Part shown: in pieces, positions 47,701 to 55,815 of the stretch
How positions within the stretch are numbered: the first letter of the stretch is position 1
Layout of the letters: every line of letters begins with the position of its first letter
Assembly (NCBI GenBank): GCA_963695975.1
Contig: CAVOIB010000008.1
Location: 1 to 62,479 of the forward strand
DNA: 62,479 nucleotides
Origin: JBBQVZ01 sp963695975
Lineage (GTDB): Bacteria; Actinomycetota; UBA4738; HRBIN12
Direction of reading: 5' to 3'
Position numbers and translations under genes: made by a program
Notes under the pieces: model-generated
Databases searched by the model: none
Told to the model about the DNA's origin: nothing
Seen by the model: the letters and a program-made list of their open reading frames with translations, nothing else

Positions 47701-48114
47701 CTCGAGCGGTGGGATCGACCCCAGCGTCGGGATCAGTCCCTGCATCGCCGCGAGCGCCGGGGCGATGAGCAGGAAGGGACCGCGCGCCTCCCGCAACCGA
47801 TGGAGAGCGTCGGCACGTCGGGCGGCGACCTCGGCGGTCGGGCCGATGCCTTCGTACGGCAGCGCCTCCCAGGCAGGCAGGAGTGCGACCCGGCTATCGC
47901 CGAGGTACGCAGACGCGCCGGCAACGAGTGCCTCCGCTTCGCGGGGGCCGGGAGTGACCGCCAGGACGGACGTTTCGAGCGCGCGCGCCAGCCCGGCGAC
48001 GACCGCGTCCACACCCGCATCGGCATGCGCGAGGATCGGTCGGGCGCGCTCAAGGAGGAGCCGCTCGAACGGCTCCGAGCCGATCAGCGTCCCCAGGGCG
48101 TCTTCAACGCTCAC
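44779..48114 (-). CDS. mfd: Transcription-repair coupling factor
   Basis: A 1111-residue Mfd. The order is a UvrB-homologous N-terminus, an RNA-polymerase-interacting (CarD-like) domain (FAVHRIHGVGRYTGITHRALAG; RDYLILEYAEGDKLFVP), and a RecG-like helicase (DRLICGDVGFGKTEVAVRAAF; VDEEQRFGVVHKE; LTMTATPIPRTLEMA; SGLDVPNANTLIV), then a C-terminal regulatory domain. It removes stalled RNA polymerase at lesions and recruits UvrA. GTG 48114 has GGAGG five bases upstream and fits other Mfd starts; a longer ORF begins at 48144. Length is typical. Confidence 0.95.
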   Translation of the reverse strand: MSVEDALGTLIGSEPFERLLLERARPILAHADAGVDAVVAGLARALETSVLAVTPGPREAEALVAGASAYLGDSRVALLPAWEALPYEGIGPTAEVAARRADALHRLREARGPFLLIAPALAAMQGLIPTLGSIPPLELVVGRELPPDGLAERLVELGYTRADMVEHRGEFAVRGGVVDVFAGDARRPVRLEYLGDEVESLREFSPSTQLSTAKVARVLAPAVRELIPDDALRSLATRRAQLEGDRFRDALQRIGDGLFVEGAETYAPFLFDRMPTVAELLPPGAWVVLTQARRTQDRARQAFEEGEALAEAIGWPGPHVLRPLDEALGEHVQLHLSDFAEGLDLGLTDWGSAQGNPTELGHRLVDLSTRDYRLLISSRGHGSLERVREVVGDVPRLETVEVPLVNGFVFAAGKLAIATEEDLFGSRRHTRTAPRFTRRRTDAIAEELEPGDFAVHRIHGVGRYTGITHRALAGAERDYLILEYAEGDKLFVPSDQVGMVARYLGGDAPRLHRLGGSDWARATAKVKRAVRDMAGELVRLYSVRMAVPGHAFGSDTPWQHELEDAFPHDETGDQLTAIEEVKQDMEVAKPMDRLICGDVGFGKTEVAVRAAFKAVMDGRQVAVLVPTTLLAEQHFITFSERFAPFPVKVTMLSRFVPPSEQKRVIAEVAKGAIDVVIGTHRLLSSDVTFKDLGLVIVDEEQRFGVVHKERLKKLRAHVDVLTMTATPIPRTLEMALTGIRDMSTIDTPPEDRQPVLTYVGPYDESLALGAVRRELLREGQVFWVHNRVATIDRQAAWLQEQLPDARVVVAHGQMDEADLEKQMIKFWDREADVLVCSVIIESGLDVPNANTLIVDTAHLLGLSQMYQLRGRVGRSTERAFAYFFFPPTRELTEEAHERLATIGKHQALGSGFQIALRDLEIRGAGNLLGAEQHGHIAAVGFDTYCRILQQSVAEMKGEPVVVEKELRIDLPVKAFVPPGWVAQEALRLDLYRRISTAGDREQLEHVRAETVDRYGALPAEVQTLFAVAALRATAAALGVEEITTFREQVRIRPVALSEEVLADLGERVPGATFHDAKQTLNLVPGRVFGLELVRWVEDRLGDAVGRTEPVG

Positions 48115-48232
48115 GTTGCCTCCGCAAGAACGTCCGGACAGCACGAACAGGCCTCGTCGCGTCGCGACGGGGCCTCCGCGGGAGTGTACCGACCCGTCGG
48201 TGCGGGAAGGATGCCGGTCGACTTCCTCTCCA

Positions 48233-49057
48233 TCAGTCGAACGTGTTGCTCACGAGCTGGTTGCGCCGCTCGACGATCCCTGCGGTCAGCTCCGGTTCAC
48301 CTTCGGTGAGGTTCGCCAGATCGAGGAGGAGGAACGAGAGCACCGCCGCCGCGTCCACTGCTCGCTTCATTGCCCTCGGCTCGACCGGGGCGGTGCGGGC
48401 CATCAGGTAGGCGCCGAAGTCGCGCTCGGGATCCATCGAGCCGGGCGCCCATGGGGAGCCGTACAGCCACATCGCCAGGTCGAACGCCGCGGGTCCGGCG
48501 CCGGCCTCCTCCCAGTCAAGCCAAACGATCGAGTCGGAGCCCCGGGTCATCACGTTGCCGTACCAGGCATCGCCGTGGACGAGCGTCCGCGGCTCTTCGT
48601 CGACCAACGCGAACAGCCGGGAGGGGTCGGCGAGGAAGGCTGCCAACGGATCGGGCAGGCCGGATGCAGCGGGACACGCGCGTGATCCCACGAGCAACTC
48701 CTCGCGTTCGCGCCCGAAGACATCCCGGAATCGCCCGTCGATCCCGGTCGCACCCTCGAATAGCTCGTGCATCGGCGCGAGCCGCTCAAGCCCACGCACA
48801 TCGCCAGGGGCCGCCGGCTCGCCCTCGATCGCCTTCATGAGGATCCAGCCTGGCCCCGAGTCGACCAGGGCCGGCGTGTCGATGGGAAGTAAGGCATCCG
48901 CCTGCTCGAAGATGAACGCCTCGCGGGCACACCGATCCTCAGCGCCGAACTTGGCGACCAGGCCGTTGCCGCGCAGAACGGCCGAGGAACCGAGCCTGGT
49001 GAGGTCCTCTGGAGAGGACCCGAGCCGTGCGAGCACGCGGGGTGGCAGCTCCGTCAC
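48233..49057 (-). CDS. Aminoglycoside phosphotransferase-like kinase
   Basis: A 274-residue protein with the protein-kinase-like APH fold. The Brenner-type catalytic loop is LVHGDAWYGNVM; the metal-binding DFG-like element is IVWLDWEEAGAGPAAFDLAMWLYG. The lysine of the N-lobe is in GLVAKFGAED. Such proteins phosphorylate small molecules (antibiotics, choline, sugars, homoserine). No resistance is implied. It is adjacent to the transketolase genes on the same strand. Confidence 0.8.
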   Translation of the reverse strand: MTELPPRVLARLGSSPEDLTRLGSSAVLRGNGLVAKFGAEDRCAREAFIFEQADALLPIDTPALVDSGPGWILMKAIEGEPAAPGDVRGLERLAPMHELFEGATGIDGRFRDVFGREREELLVGSRACPAASGLPDPLAAFLADPSRLFALVDEEPRTLVHGDAWYGNVMTRGSDSIVWLDWEEAGAGPAAFDLAMWLYGSPWAPGSMDPERDFGAYLMARTAPVEPRAMKRAVDAAAVLSFLLLDLANLTEGEPELTAGIVERRNQLVSNTFD

Positions 49058-49078
49058 CGCCCGATCGTACGCGGTGCG

Positions 49079-49981
49079 CTACCGCTCGAGGAACGCGGCG
49101 ACCCGCGCTCGGATCCCTTGGGCGTCGAGCCCCCGGGCACGGTCGTGATCCGCCGGGGTCCCGTACTCGCGGAGGATCGTCGGCGGCACCCCGATCCATG
49201 CGAACCTGGCCGCACGGTGGCTGAGCGCCGACGTGATGGCCGGCGCGATCGCTCCCTCCAAGAACGGCGTCACCGCGATCACCTCGTCCGCGTCCGCCAT
49301 CTCACGAGCGAGCCCGTCCGTATCGAACGGCGCCATGCTCGTCGCGTACAGCACCGTCACGTCCATGCCGTCCACGGCCTCCAGGGTCCGGTCCAGCATC
49401 GGGCCGACCGCGATCGCCGTGGCCCGGTGTCCCCGCTGGATCACCTCGAGCCGCCCGATCTGTACGTCGCGGCTCTCGGCGTTGGTCGCCGTGCTCGGCC
49501 GGATGTAGGTGACATGTCCGTTCGCGTAGCTGGCCCGCAGCAGGCTGTCGAGCTCGTCGGCCGTGCCCGGCACGAGCACCTGCATGCCGGGCACGGTGAG
49601 CATCGCCTGCACGTCGCCCGGCGAGTGATGCGTGAACCCCTCGGCGGTGTAGTCGTACGAGGCGCCCACGGAGATGAACGTCCCCTGGAGCCCTTGATAG
49701 CCGAAGTCGAGCTTGATCTGCTCGAGTGGCCGCTCGACCAAGAACGGCGTGATGGTGTGCACGATCGGGAGGAACCCCTCCATCGCGAAGCCCGCCGCCA
49801 CCCCGACCATCGTCTGCTCCATGATGCCGACGTTCACAGCGCGGGTCGGGTCGTGATGCCTCGCCCGGCCGAACTGCTCGGTGCTGATCTCCGCCAGCAC
49901 GAGCGCCACGCGAGGGTCGTCGACCATCAGGTCCGCGGCGGTCTCCCCCGCCTGCTCGCGCATCGAGCGACCGCTCACCAT
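49079..49981 (-). CDS. Transketolase C-terminal subunit (split enzyme)
   Basis: A 300-residue half-transketolase. The pyrimidine-binding domain has VALVLAEISTEQFG, PTRAVNVGIMEQTMVGVAAGFAMEG (the Glu that activates TPP) and DFGYQGLQGTFISVGASYDY. The C-terminal transketolase domain follows. It pairs with the N-terminal subunit encoded just upstream; the ATG overlaps that gene's stop by seven bases. Split transketolases are common in actinobacteria and archaea and act in the pentose phosphate pathway or in special sugar/cofactor routes. Confidence 0.87.
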   Translation of the reverse strand: MVSGRSMREQAGETAADLMVDDPRVALVLAEISTEQFGRARHHDPTRAVNVGIMEQTMVGVAAGFAMEGFLPIVHTITPFLVERPLEQIKLDFGYQGLQGTFISVGASYDYTAEGFTHHSPGDVQAMLTVPGMQVLVPGTADELDSLLRASYANGHVTYIRPSTATNAESRDVQIGRLEVIQRGHRATAIAVGPMLDRTLEAVDGMDVTVLYATSMAPFDTDGLAREMADADEVIAVTPFLEGAIAPAITSALSHRAARFAWIGVPPTILREYGTPADHDRARGLDAQGIRARVAAFLER

Positions 49982-50670
49982 TCTCCCTCCGGGATGTCGG
50001 CAACGACCGCGGTGGGTCGCCCGAGGTCGCGAACGCGGAACGCCGCTTCCAGTGCATCGTGGTCGTGCCCGTCGACGACGGTCGCTCGCCAGCCGAACGC
50101 CTCCAGCTTCGCGTCCAACGGCTCCATGGACAGGTGGCTGCTGTGATTGTCGATCACGACGACGGTGAGGTTCGTCAGTCCGAGCGTCGGTGCCAGCAGG
50201 ATCGCCTCCCAGTTCGAGCCCTCGTTGAGCTCAGCGTCGCCCGTCAGCACGAAGACCCGCTGCTCGGCGAGTCCCTTGGCCTGCAACGCGAGCGCCACCC
50301 CGACCGCGATCGGCAGCCCGTGGCCGAGCGAACCGGTCGATGCCTCTACGCCCGGAACGAGCACCCGGTCCGGATGGCTCCCGAGCTTGCTCCCCCACTC
50401 CATGAAGCCGTCGAGCCACTCCGCGGGGAAGAACCCCAGATGCGCGAGGATCGCGTAGAACGCGACCGGGCCGTGCCCTTTGCTGAGGATGAACCGGTCG
50501 CGATCCGCCCGGCTCGGGTCAGCGGGATCGATGTGAAGGACCCGCCCGTACAGCACGGCGAGCGCGTCGAGCGTGGACGTACTGCTCTCGTCGTGCTTCT
50601 CGTCACCCGTGGCGTGAGCCATCAGGCGCCGGACCTCGTCGATGTCGATCGTCCCGATATCCATCGTCAT
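49975..50670 (-). CDS. Transketolase N-terminal subunit (split enzyme)
   Basis: A 231-residue TPP-binding half. Motifs: DRFILSKGHGPVAFYAILAHLG, EASTGSLGHGLPIAVGVALAL and the TPP/Mg2+ motif GDAELNEGSNWEAILLAP, where GDAE replaces the usual GDGE. IDNHSS ends the motif region. ATG 50670 (or 50664) is the start. It diverges from the ArsR-type regulator gene with a 48-base gap carrying an inverted repeat, so this pair may be its target. Confidence 0.87.
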   Translation of the reverse strand: MTMDIGTIDIDEVRRLMAHATGDEKHDESSTSTLDALAVLYGRVLHIDPADPSRADRDRFILSKGHGPVAFYAILAHLGFFPAEWLDGFMEWGSKLGSHPDRVLVPGVEASTGSLGHGLPIAVGVALALQAKGLAEQRVFVLTGDAELNEGSNWEAILLAPTLGLTNLTVVVIDNHSSHLSMEPLDAKLEAFGWRATVVDGHDHDALEAAFRVRDLGRPTAVVADIPEGEW

Positions 50671-50679
50671 CTGCCTATA

Positions 50680-50704
50680 TAGACATCCTCCGATGGAGGG
50701 TCTA
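50680..50704. promoter_or_regulatory. Candidate operator between transketolase and arsR-type regulator genes
   Basis: tagac-at-cctcc-gat-ggagg-gtcta forms an imperfect dyad, with both arm parts perfect and a two-base offset. It is the only sizeable dyad in the divergent gap, 10 bases from the tkt start and 14 from the regulator start. Confidence 0.45.
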
Positions 50705-50718
50705 ACCTGTCAAGCGAA

Positions 50719-51027
50719 ATGTCAAGAGATGTCGCCGTCGATGCGAACCGCCTGAAGGCCCTTGGCCACCCTGTGCGCCTGGGCATCGCGATGCGCTTGG
50801 CGCGCGAGCCCGAGACGTGCGCCTGCGACTTCGCCGACGTCTTCGAGGTCAGCCAGCCGACCGTGAGCGAGCATCTGCGGGTCCTGCGTGATGCCGGGAT
50901 CGTCACGACCAAGCGCCGCGGGACGCAGATCTGCTATTCGCTGGATGCATCCGCGGTGCGGCAGATCCGTTCGATGATCAACGCGTTGGAGCCTGTGAAG
51001 GCTCGCCGCCTTCATGACGCCCGTTAG
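50719..51027 (+). CDS. ArsR-family winged-helix transcriptional regulator
   Basis: A 102-residue DNA-binding protein. The helix-turn-helix reads DFADVFEVSQPTVSEHLRVLRDAGIV with wing KRRGTQICYSL. Helix alpha-3 has ETCACDF, the CxC motif of metal/metalloid-sensing ArsR proteins, so it may sense As(III), Cd(II) or a similar ion, though family members with this motif sense other signals too. No arsenic resistance genes are nearby. It probably represses itself and the divergent split transketolase genes. It ends convergently with pth, overlapping by four bases. Confidence 0.88.
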   Translation: MSRDVAVDANRLKALGHPVRLGIAMRLAREPETCACDFADVFEVSQPTVSEHLRVLRDAGIVTTKRRGTQICYSLDASAVRQIRSMINALEPVKARRLHDAR

Positions 51028-51596
51028 CCGGGTCCGTTGTGGCGATCTTGCGCGGCGGCGAACCCCTCCGTTACGAGCGATCGCACCGCATCCGCGCCGC
51101 GCTCGACTAGGAGCGCGACATCCGCCTCGTCACGCTTGGGGAACGGCTCCAGCACGTAATCGGCGGGCTCCTGTCGCCCAGGCGGCCTACCCACTCCGAG
51201 CCGCACACGACAGAAGTCCGGCGTGCGCAGCGACCGCTGGAGGGACTTCAGCCCGTTGTGGCCGGCGGTTCCACCTCCCATCTTGAGCCGCAGCGCTCCG
51301 AACGGCAGGTCGATCTCGTCGTGCACCGCGATCACACGATCGGGCGGGATGTCATGTTTCTTGGCGGTGGATGAGTACGACGGACCGGACTCGTTCATGT
51401 AGCGCAATGATCGCGCGAGCCAGAGGCGTTGGCCGTCGACCGAGATCTCCGCCACCTCCACGGGGACGAACCGAGCCTTCCGGAAGCGCTCGCCCGCCCC
51501 GCGTGCGAGTTGGTCGACAACCATCGCGCCGAGGTTGTGGCGGGTCTTCGCGTAGCGGTCGCCGGGGTTGCCCAGACCGGCGACGAGCCAGGCCAT
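51024..51596 (-). CDS. pth: Peptidyl-tRNA hydrolase
   Basis: A 190-residue enzyme that frees tRNA from prematurely released peptidyl-tRNA. Active-site motifs: VAGLGNPGDRYAKTRHNLGA (Asn and catalytic His), VHDEIDLPFG (Asp) and GGTAGHNGLKSLQ (Asn). Length is standard. It begins 3 bases after the rplY stop, the conserved actinobacterial pair. Confidence 0.95.
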   Translation of the reverse strand: MAWLVAGLGNPGDRYAKTRHNLGAMVVDQLARGAGERFRKARFVPVEVAEISVDGQRLWLARSLRYMNESGPSYSSTAKKHDIPPDRVIAVHDEIDLPFGALRLKMGGGTAGHNGLKSLQRSLRTPDFCRVRLGVGRPPGRQEPADYVLEPFPKRDEADVALLVERGADAVRSLVTEGFAAAQDRHNGPG

Positions 51597-51599
51597 GAG

Positions 51600-52298
51600 C
51601 TAGCTCTCGCCGCCCTCCTCGGCGGCGGGAGCAGGCGCACCCTCGCCCCCCACGGGAACCTCTTCTCCCTCCGCGACCGGAACCTCGACGGCCTCGGGCG
51701 CTTCCTCTCCGGGGAGAAGCAGCTCGGCCTCGGTGCGGAGCGCGGCAGGCGTGATCACCGACAGCACCGCGTCCTCCGGGTTCGTGAGGACCGTGACGCC
51801 CTTCGGCACCACGACGTCGCTCACGTGGATCATGTCGCCGATGTTCAGCTCGGTGATGTCGACCTCGATGTGGTCCGGCACGTCCTGCGGCAAGCATTCG
51901 ACGCGCAGGTCGCGCAGGTGGTGCTCGACCACGCCGCCTTCCTTCACGCCGGCGGCCTCGCCGACCTCGACGACCGGGACCTCGACGGTGATGGTTTGGG
52001 TGCGGGACACGGCGAGGAAGTCGATGTGGATGAGCTTGTTGTGGATGTGATCGCGCTGGATCTCACGCGGCATCGCCAGGTGCGGCTTGCCGTCGACCAC
52101 GAGGTCGAGCAGGACGTTCGAACCTCCGGACGTGTGGAGCACGTGAACCATCTCCCGCGCATCGACCGAGAGCGGCATCGCCACCTGGTCGTGTCCGTAG
52201 AAGACCGCGGGCACCCGGCCTGCCGCCCGGAGCTTGCGTGCTACCCCCTTGCCGCTGTCGTCGCGCCGTTCGGCATCCAGCTTCGCGTCCATGGTCAT
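51600..52298 (-). CDS. rplY: Large ribosomal subunit protein bL25 (CTC form)
   Basis: A 232-residue long form of bL25. The N-terminal 5S-rRNA-binding domain (LDAERRDDSGKGVARKLRAAGRVPAVFYG) is followed by the CTC-type beta domain (LDLVVDGKPHLAM; IHIDFLAVS; VPKGVTVL) and an acidic Glu/Ala/Pro-rich tail. It stabilises 5S rRNA in the central protuberance. It follows prs, the same order as in mycobacteria. Confidence 0.93.
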   Translation of the reverse strand: MTMDAKLDAERRDDSGKGVARKLRAAGRVPAVFYGHDQVAMPLSVDAREMVHVLHTSGGSNVLLDLVVDGKPHLAMPREIQRDHIHNKLIHIDFLAVSRTQTITVEVPVVEVGEAAGVKEGGVVEHHLRDLRVECLPQDVPDHIEVDITELNIGDMIHVSDVVVPKGVTVLTNPEDAVLSVITPAALRTEAELLLPGEEAPEAVEVPVAEGEEVPVGGEGAPAPAAEEGGES

Positions 52299-52371
52299 TC
52301 CTTCTGGGAGACGTCGGGTTCGGCCGCATATGGTACCGGCTGACCAGCAAGGCCGACCGCGCCGACGTCGG

Positions 52372-53355
52372 CTAGACCTGGTTGTCGCCGCGGAAGATCT
52401 CGCTGACGGACGCGTCCTCGAACACCGCGCGGAGAGCCATCGCGATCAGCGGCGCGATCGACAGCACCCTCAGCTTCGCGAACGACCGCTCCTCGGGGAT
52501 CGGCACCGTGTTCGTCACGACCACCTGCTCGATCGGGGCCTCCTCCAGCAACTGACGCGCCTTGCCCGAGAAGATCGCGTGGGTCGCAGCGGCGAAGATC
52601 GGGCCCGCGCCCTGGGCCTGCAGCGCCTGCGCCCCCTTCGCGACCGTGCCCGCGGTGTCGATCATGTCATCGACCAGCACGCAGGGGCGGCCGTCGACCT
52701 CACCGACGACCGCCATCTCTTCGATCTTGTGCGCTTCGATCTTCGAGCGACGCTTGTAGAGGAACGCCAGGTCCGCGTGGAGGTACTTGCGTAGCACCTC
52801 GGCCGTCTTGATCCGGCCGGCATCCGGCGCCACGATCACCAGGTCGTCGCCGCGCAGACCGAGCGTGTTCTCCAGATAGTCGGAGAGGATCGGGAGCGCC
52901 GTCAGGTGATCGAAGGGCGCATCGAAGTACCCCTGGATCTGTCCGGAGTGCAGGTCCACGGAGACGACGCGATCGGCGCCGGCCGTAGACAACAGGTCGG
53001 CGACCAAGCGAGCGCTGATCGGCTCGCGAGACAGTGCCTTGTGGTCCTGCCGCGAGTAGCCGTAATACGGGATCACCGCGGTGATGCGCTTGGCCGACGC
53101 CCGCTTCATGGCGTCGATCATCAGGAGCTGTTCCATGATGGCCTCGTTCACGGGCTCGTAGTGCGACTGCACGACGAAACAGTCCGCCCCGCGAACGCTC
53201 TCCGCCGCGCGGAAGTAGATCTCGCTCGACGCGAACCGGCGGATCTCCGACTCGCTCACCGGGATGCCGAGGTTCTCGGCGATCTCGTGACCGAGCGCCG
53301 GATGGATGGTGCCGGTGAACAGCATCATCCGCTTCTTCGTGATGATCTCCACCAC
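52372..53355 (-). CDS. prs: Ribose-phosphate pyrophosphokinase (PRPP synthetase)
   Basis: A 327-residue enzyme making PRPP from ribose 5-phosphate and ATP. Motifs: FTGTIHPALGHEIAENLG, YYGYSRQDHK, VSVDLHSGQIQGYFD, VIVAPDAGRIKTAEVL, KRRSKIEAHKIEEM and the PRPP loop VLVDDMIDTAGTV. It supports nucleotide, His and Trp synthesis. It starts 5 bases after the glmU stop and ends before rplY. Confidence 0.96.
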   Translation of the reverse strand: MVEIITKKRMMLFTGTIHPALGHEIAENLGIPVSESEIRRFASSEIYFRAAESVRGADCFVVQSHYEPVNEAIMEQLLMIDAMKRASAKRITAVIPYYGYSRQDHKALSREPISARLVADLLSTAGADRVVSVDLHSGQIQGYFDAPFDHLTALPILSDYLENTLGLRGDDLVIVAPDAGRIKTAEVLRKYLHADLAFLYKRRSKIEAHKIEEMAVVGEVDGRPCVLVDDMIDTAGTVAKGAQALQAQGAGPIFAAATHAIFSGKARQLLEEAPIEQVVVTNTVPIPEERSFAKLRVLSIAPLIAMALRAVFEDASVSEIFRGDNQV

Positions 53356-53360
53356 GCCCC

Positions 53361-54812
53361 CTAGCTCTTCCCCAAGCCCCGATGTTGGGCTTCCTTGCGC
53401 TTGCGGTATCCGCGGACGTTCGTCTGCTGGCCGCGTTCGATGCCCAATGCGCCCGACGGCACGTCTTCCGAGATCACTGATCCCGCCCCCGTGCTCGCGT
53501 TCCGACCGACCTCGACCGGTGCGATCAACATCGTATCGGAACCGATCGACGCGCCGTCCCCGATCACGGTCCGGTGCTTGCGGAACCCGTCGAAGTTCAC
53601 CGTGATGGTCCCGGCCCCGACGTTCACGTGGTGTCCGAGCGTGGCGTCACCGACGTAGGCGAGGTGCGGCACCTTCGATCCCTTCCCGATCGTCGCGTTC
53701 TTGATGTCGCTGAATGGGCCCGCATAGGAGGCATCGGCCATCACCGTCCCAGGCCGGAGCCGCGTGAACGGCCCGATCCGCACCCCCTTTCCGGCCTGAG
53801 AGCCCAGGACGACCGCGAACGTGACCTCGCTCCCGTCGCCGATGGTGGAGTCGACGACCCGCGTCGACGGTCCGACCGAGCATCCCGATCCGATCCGCGT
53901 GGCTCCTTCGAGGAAGGTCAAGGGGAGCACGACGGTGTCGCGCCCGATCGCGACGCCGACGTCGATATACGTGGCGGCCGGGTCGACGATCGTGACGCCG
54001 TTCGCCATGTGAGCATCATTGATACGAGCGCGGATCACGTGCTCGACCGCGGCGAGCCCTCCGCGCGAATTGACGCCGAACGTCCCGCCGGTGTCCACCG
54101 GAACGACCGACACCCGCTCACCTTCGCTCATCAGGATCGGCAAGACCTCGTTCAGGTAGTACTCGCCCTGGCGGTTCTGGCGGCCGACCGCGGGCAGCGC
54201 ATGGAGCAGAGCCTCGCGCCGGAACACCATCGTGAGCGGCGACACCTCGTGGCTGGCGCGGAGGTCGGCGGGTGCATCCACACCTTCGACGATCCGCTGC
54301 AGCCGGCCGCCCTCGTGTACCACGCGTGCGTAGCCGCCCGGTTCGTCCAACTCCGTCACGAAGATCGTGGCGGCGCTCTTCGATCGCCGATGGACCTGGA
54401 CCAAGCGCTTCACGTCGTCGCCCGCGATCGGGTCGAAGTCGCCGCCGGCTACCAGGATGTCGCTCGCCCGGCCGACGGCCCGGCGAGCCGAGAGCATCGC
54501 GTGCCCTGTGCCCAGCAGCTCGGTCTGTTCCACGAAGACGGGCGCCGGCTTCACGCCCCACGAACGGACGGCGTCGCGCACCTCGTCGGCGCCGTGTCCG
54601 ACGACCACGACGATCTTCGTGGGGCGAGCCGCGGAGACCGACCGCAGGACGTGCCAGAGGGCAGGGCGGCCGCAGATGGGATGCAGCACCTTGGGCGTCT
54701 GCGACTTCAGACGCTTGCCCTTGCCGGCGGCGAGGATGACCGCCGCCAGCGTCGGGGACCTCTTCGTGTTCTCGGCCAACCGCGCGTCCAGGCGTCGAGG
54801 GACCCACATCAT
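53361..54812 (-). CDS. glmU: Bifunctional UDP-N-acetylglucosamine pyrophosphorylase/glucosamine-1-phosphate acetyltransferase
   Basis: A 483-residue GlmU. The N-terminal nucleotidyltransferase has LAAVILAAGKGKRLKSQTPKVLHPI and VAGGDFDPIAGDDVK. The C-terminal left-handed beta-helix has VGAGTITVNFDGFRKHRTVIGD and a late VAPVEVGRNASTGAGSVI. It makes UDP-GlcNAc for peptidoglycan. I chose ATG 54812 (ATGATG); the ORF continues upstream only into the tRNA-Gln gene. It runs into prs. Confidence 0.94.
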   Translation of the reverse strand: MMWVPRRLDARLAENTKRSPTLAAVILAAGKGKRLKSQTPKVLHPICGRPALWHVLRSVSAARPTKIVVVVGHGADEVRDAVRSWGVKPAPVFVEQTELLGTGHAMLSARRAVGRASDILVAGGDFDPIAGDDVKRLVQVHRRSKSAATIFVTELDEPGGYARVVHEGGRLQRIVEGVDAPADLRASHEVSPLTMVFRREALLHALPAVGRQNRQGEYYLNEVLPILMSEGERVSVVPVDTGGTFGVNSRGGLAAVEHVIRARINDAHMANGVTIVDPAATYIDVGVAIGRDTVVLPLTFLEGATRIGSGCSVGPSTRVVDSTIGDGSEVTFAVVLGSQAGKGVRIGPFTRLRPGTVMADASYAGPFSDIKNATIGKGSKVPHLAYVGDATLGHHVNVGAGTITVNFDGFRKHRTVIGDGASIGSDTMLIAPVEVGRNASTGAGSVISEDVPSGALGIERGQQTNVRGYRKRKEAQHRGLGKS

Positions 54813-54857
54813 CGAGGGTGGGCGGTCCGGGTGACAAACGCGCTGGCGCTCTCGCGG

Positions 54858-54928
54858 TTCCGGGGGGAGGAATCGAACCTCCATCTAGGGCTCCAAAGGC
54901 CCGCGTCTTGCCGTTAGACCACCCCGGA
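54858..54928 (-). tRNA. tRNA-Gln (anticodon UUG)
   Basis: A 71-base cloverleaf on the minus strand. Acceptor TCCGGGG/CCCCGGA with discriminator A; D-arm GTCT-AGAC; anticodon loop CTTTGGA, anticodon TTG; T-arm GGAGG-TTCGATT-CCTCC. One mismatch lies at the base of the anticodon stem. It lies between ispE and glmU, 45 bases upstream of the latter. Confidence 0.95.
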
Positions 54929-54942
54929 TCAGGCGGTCGGAA

Positions 54943-55815
54943 TCATGCCACGCCCGGCGGACCCGACACGACGAACGACCCGGGGACGGCGGCCGCCAAT
55001 CGGTCCGCGTGACCCAAGTGCCGCGCGAGCGCCGCGACCGTCGGCCCGCTGCCGCTCATCACGGCTCCGAGCGCACCCACCCCGAGGAAGGCCCCTTTCA
55101 CCTCCGAGATCTCCGGATGACGCCGGGCGACCGGGCCCTCCAGGTCGTTGAAGAGTGCACTGCCGAGGAGCTCGAGGTTGCCCGCTTCCAGCGCAGCCAC
55201 CAACGCCCCCGGGTCGGGGCCCGAGGCGGCACCGTCCTCGTCCCACCATCGAAACGCGTCGGGGGAGCGCGTCGGGAAATCGAAGGGCCTGACCGCCCAC
55301 CACGTCGTTACGACATGGACGGGCATCAGACGTTCCCCGCGCCCGCGGACCACGACCGGCTCGCCCGCGAGTAGCGCCGGCACGTCGGAGCCAACCCGTT
55401 CGCCGATCGAGGTCAACGCCTCGTGCGCCAGGCCGCAGCCCCACAGCTCGTTCAGCGCGTGGAGCGTCGCCGCCGCGTCGGCGCTGCCGCCTCCCAGGCC
55501 CGCCGCGACCGGGATCCGTTTCACGATTCGGATCTCCGCGCCACGCCCGCGGCCCTCACACCCCTCCGCCAGCGCCAGGGCCGCAACGAGCGCAAGGTTC
55601 ATCCCCCCGGCGTCGACCGCCTCCGCCAGATGGATCTTGGCGTCCACCGCCACGTCCAGCTTCTCCGCATCCGCCGCCGTAACCTCGTCGGCGAGCGATA
55701 ACGGGAGCACCAGGCTTTCGAGCTCGTGGTAGCCGTCCTCTCGCGCCGCGAGGACGCGAAGGAATACGTTGAGCTTCGCGTATGCCGCTCGCGTGATGGA
55801 TCGGGGCGGCGTCAA
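54943..55815 (-). CDS. ispE: 4-diphosphocytidyl-2-C-methyl-D-erythritol kinase
   Basis: A 290-residue GHMP kinase of the MEP isoprenoid pathway. Motifs: AAYAKLNVFLRVLAAREDGYHELESL, the ATP loop IPVAAGLGGGSADAAATLHAL, and GAVMSGSGPTVAAL. It phosphorylates CDP-methylerythritol. Its start overlaps ksgA by four bases; order ksgA-ispE is that of M. tuberculosis. Confidence 0.95.
   Translation of the reverse strand: MTPPRSITRAAYAKLNVFLRVLAAREDGYHELESLVLPLSLADEVTAADAEKLDVAVDAKIHLAEAVDAGGMNLALVAALALAEGCEGRGRGAEIRIVKRIPVAAGLGGGSADAAATLHALNELWGCGLAHEALTSIGERVGSDVPALLAGEPVVVRGRGERLMPVHVVTTWWAVRPFDFPTRSPDAFRWWDEDGAASGPDPGALVAALEAGNLELLGSALFNDLEGPVARRHPEISEVKGAFLGVGALGAVMSGSGPTVAALARHLGHADRLAAAVPGSFVVSGPPGVA

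Noticed and set aside
46411..48309. A 632-residue plus-strand open frame
   Set aside because: Antisense shadow of mfd; composition is Arg/Glu/Gln-biased and no start signal is seen.
48233..49057. Aminoglycoside resistance gene
   Set aside because: The APH fold is clear, but family members phosphorylate many metabolites and no mobile element or resistance context is present.
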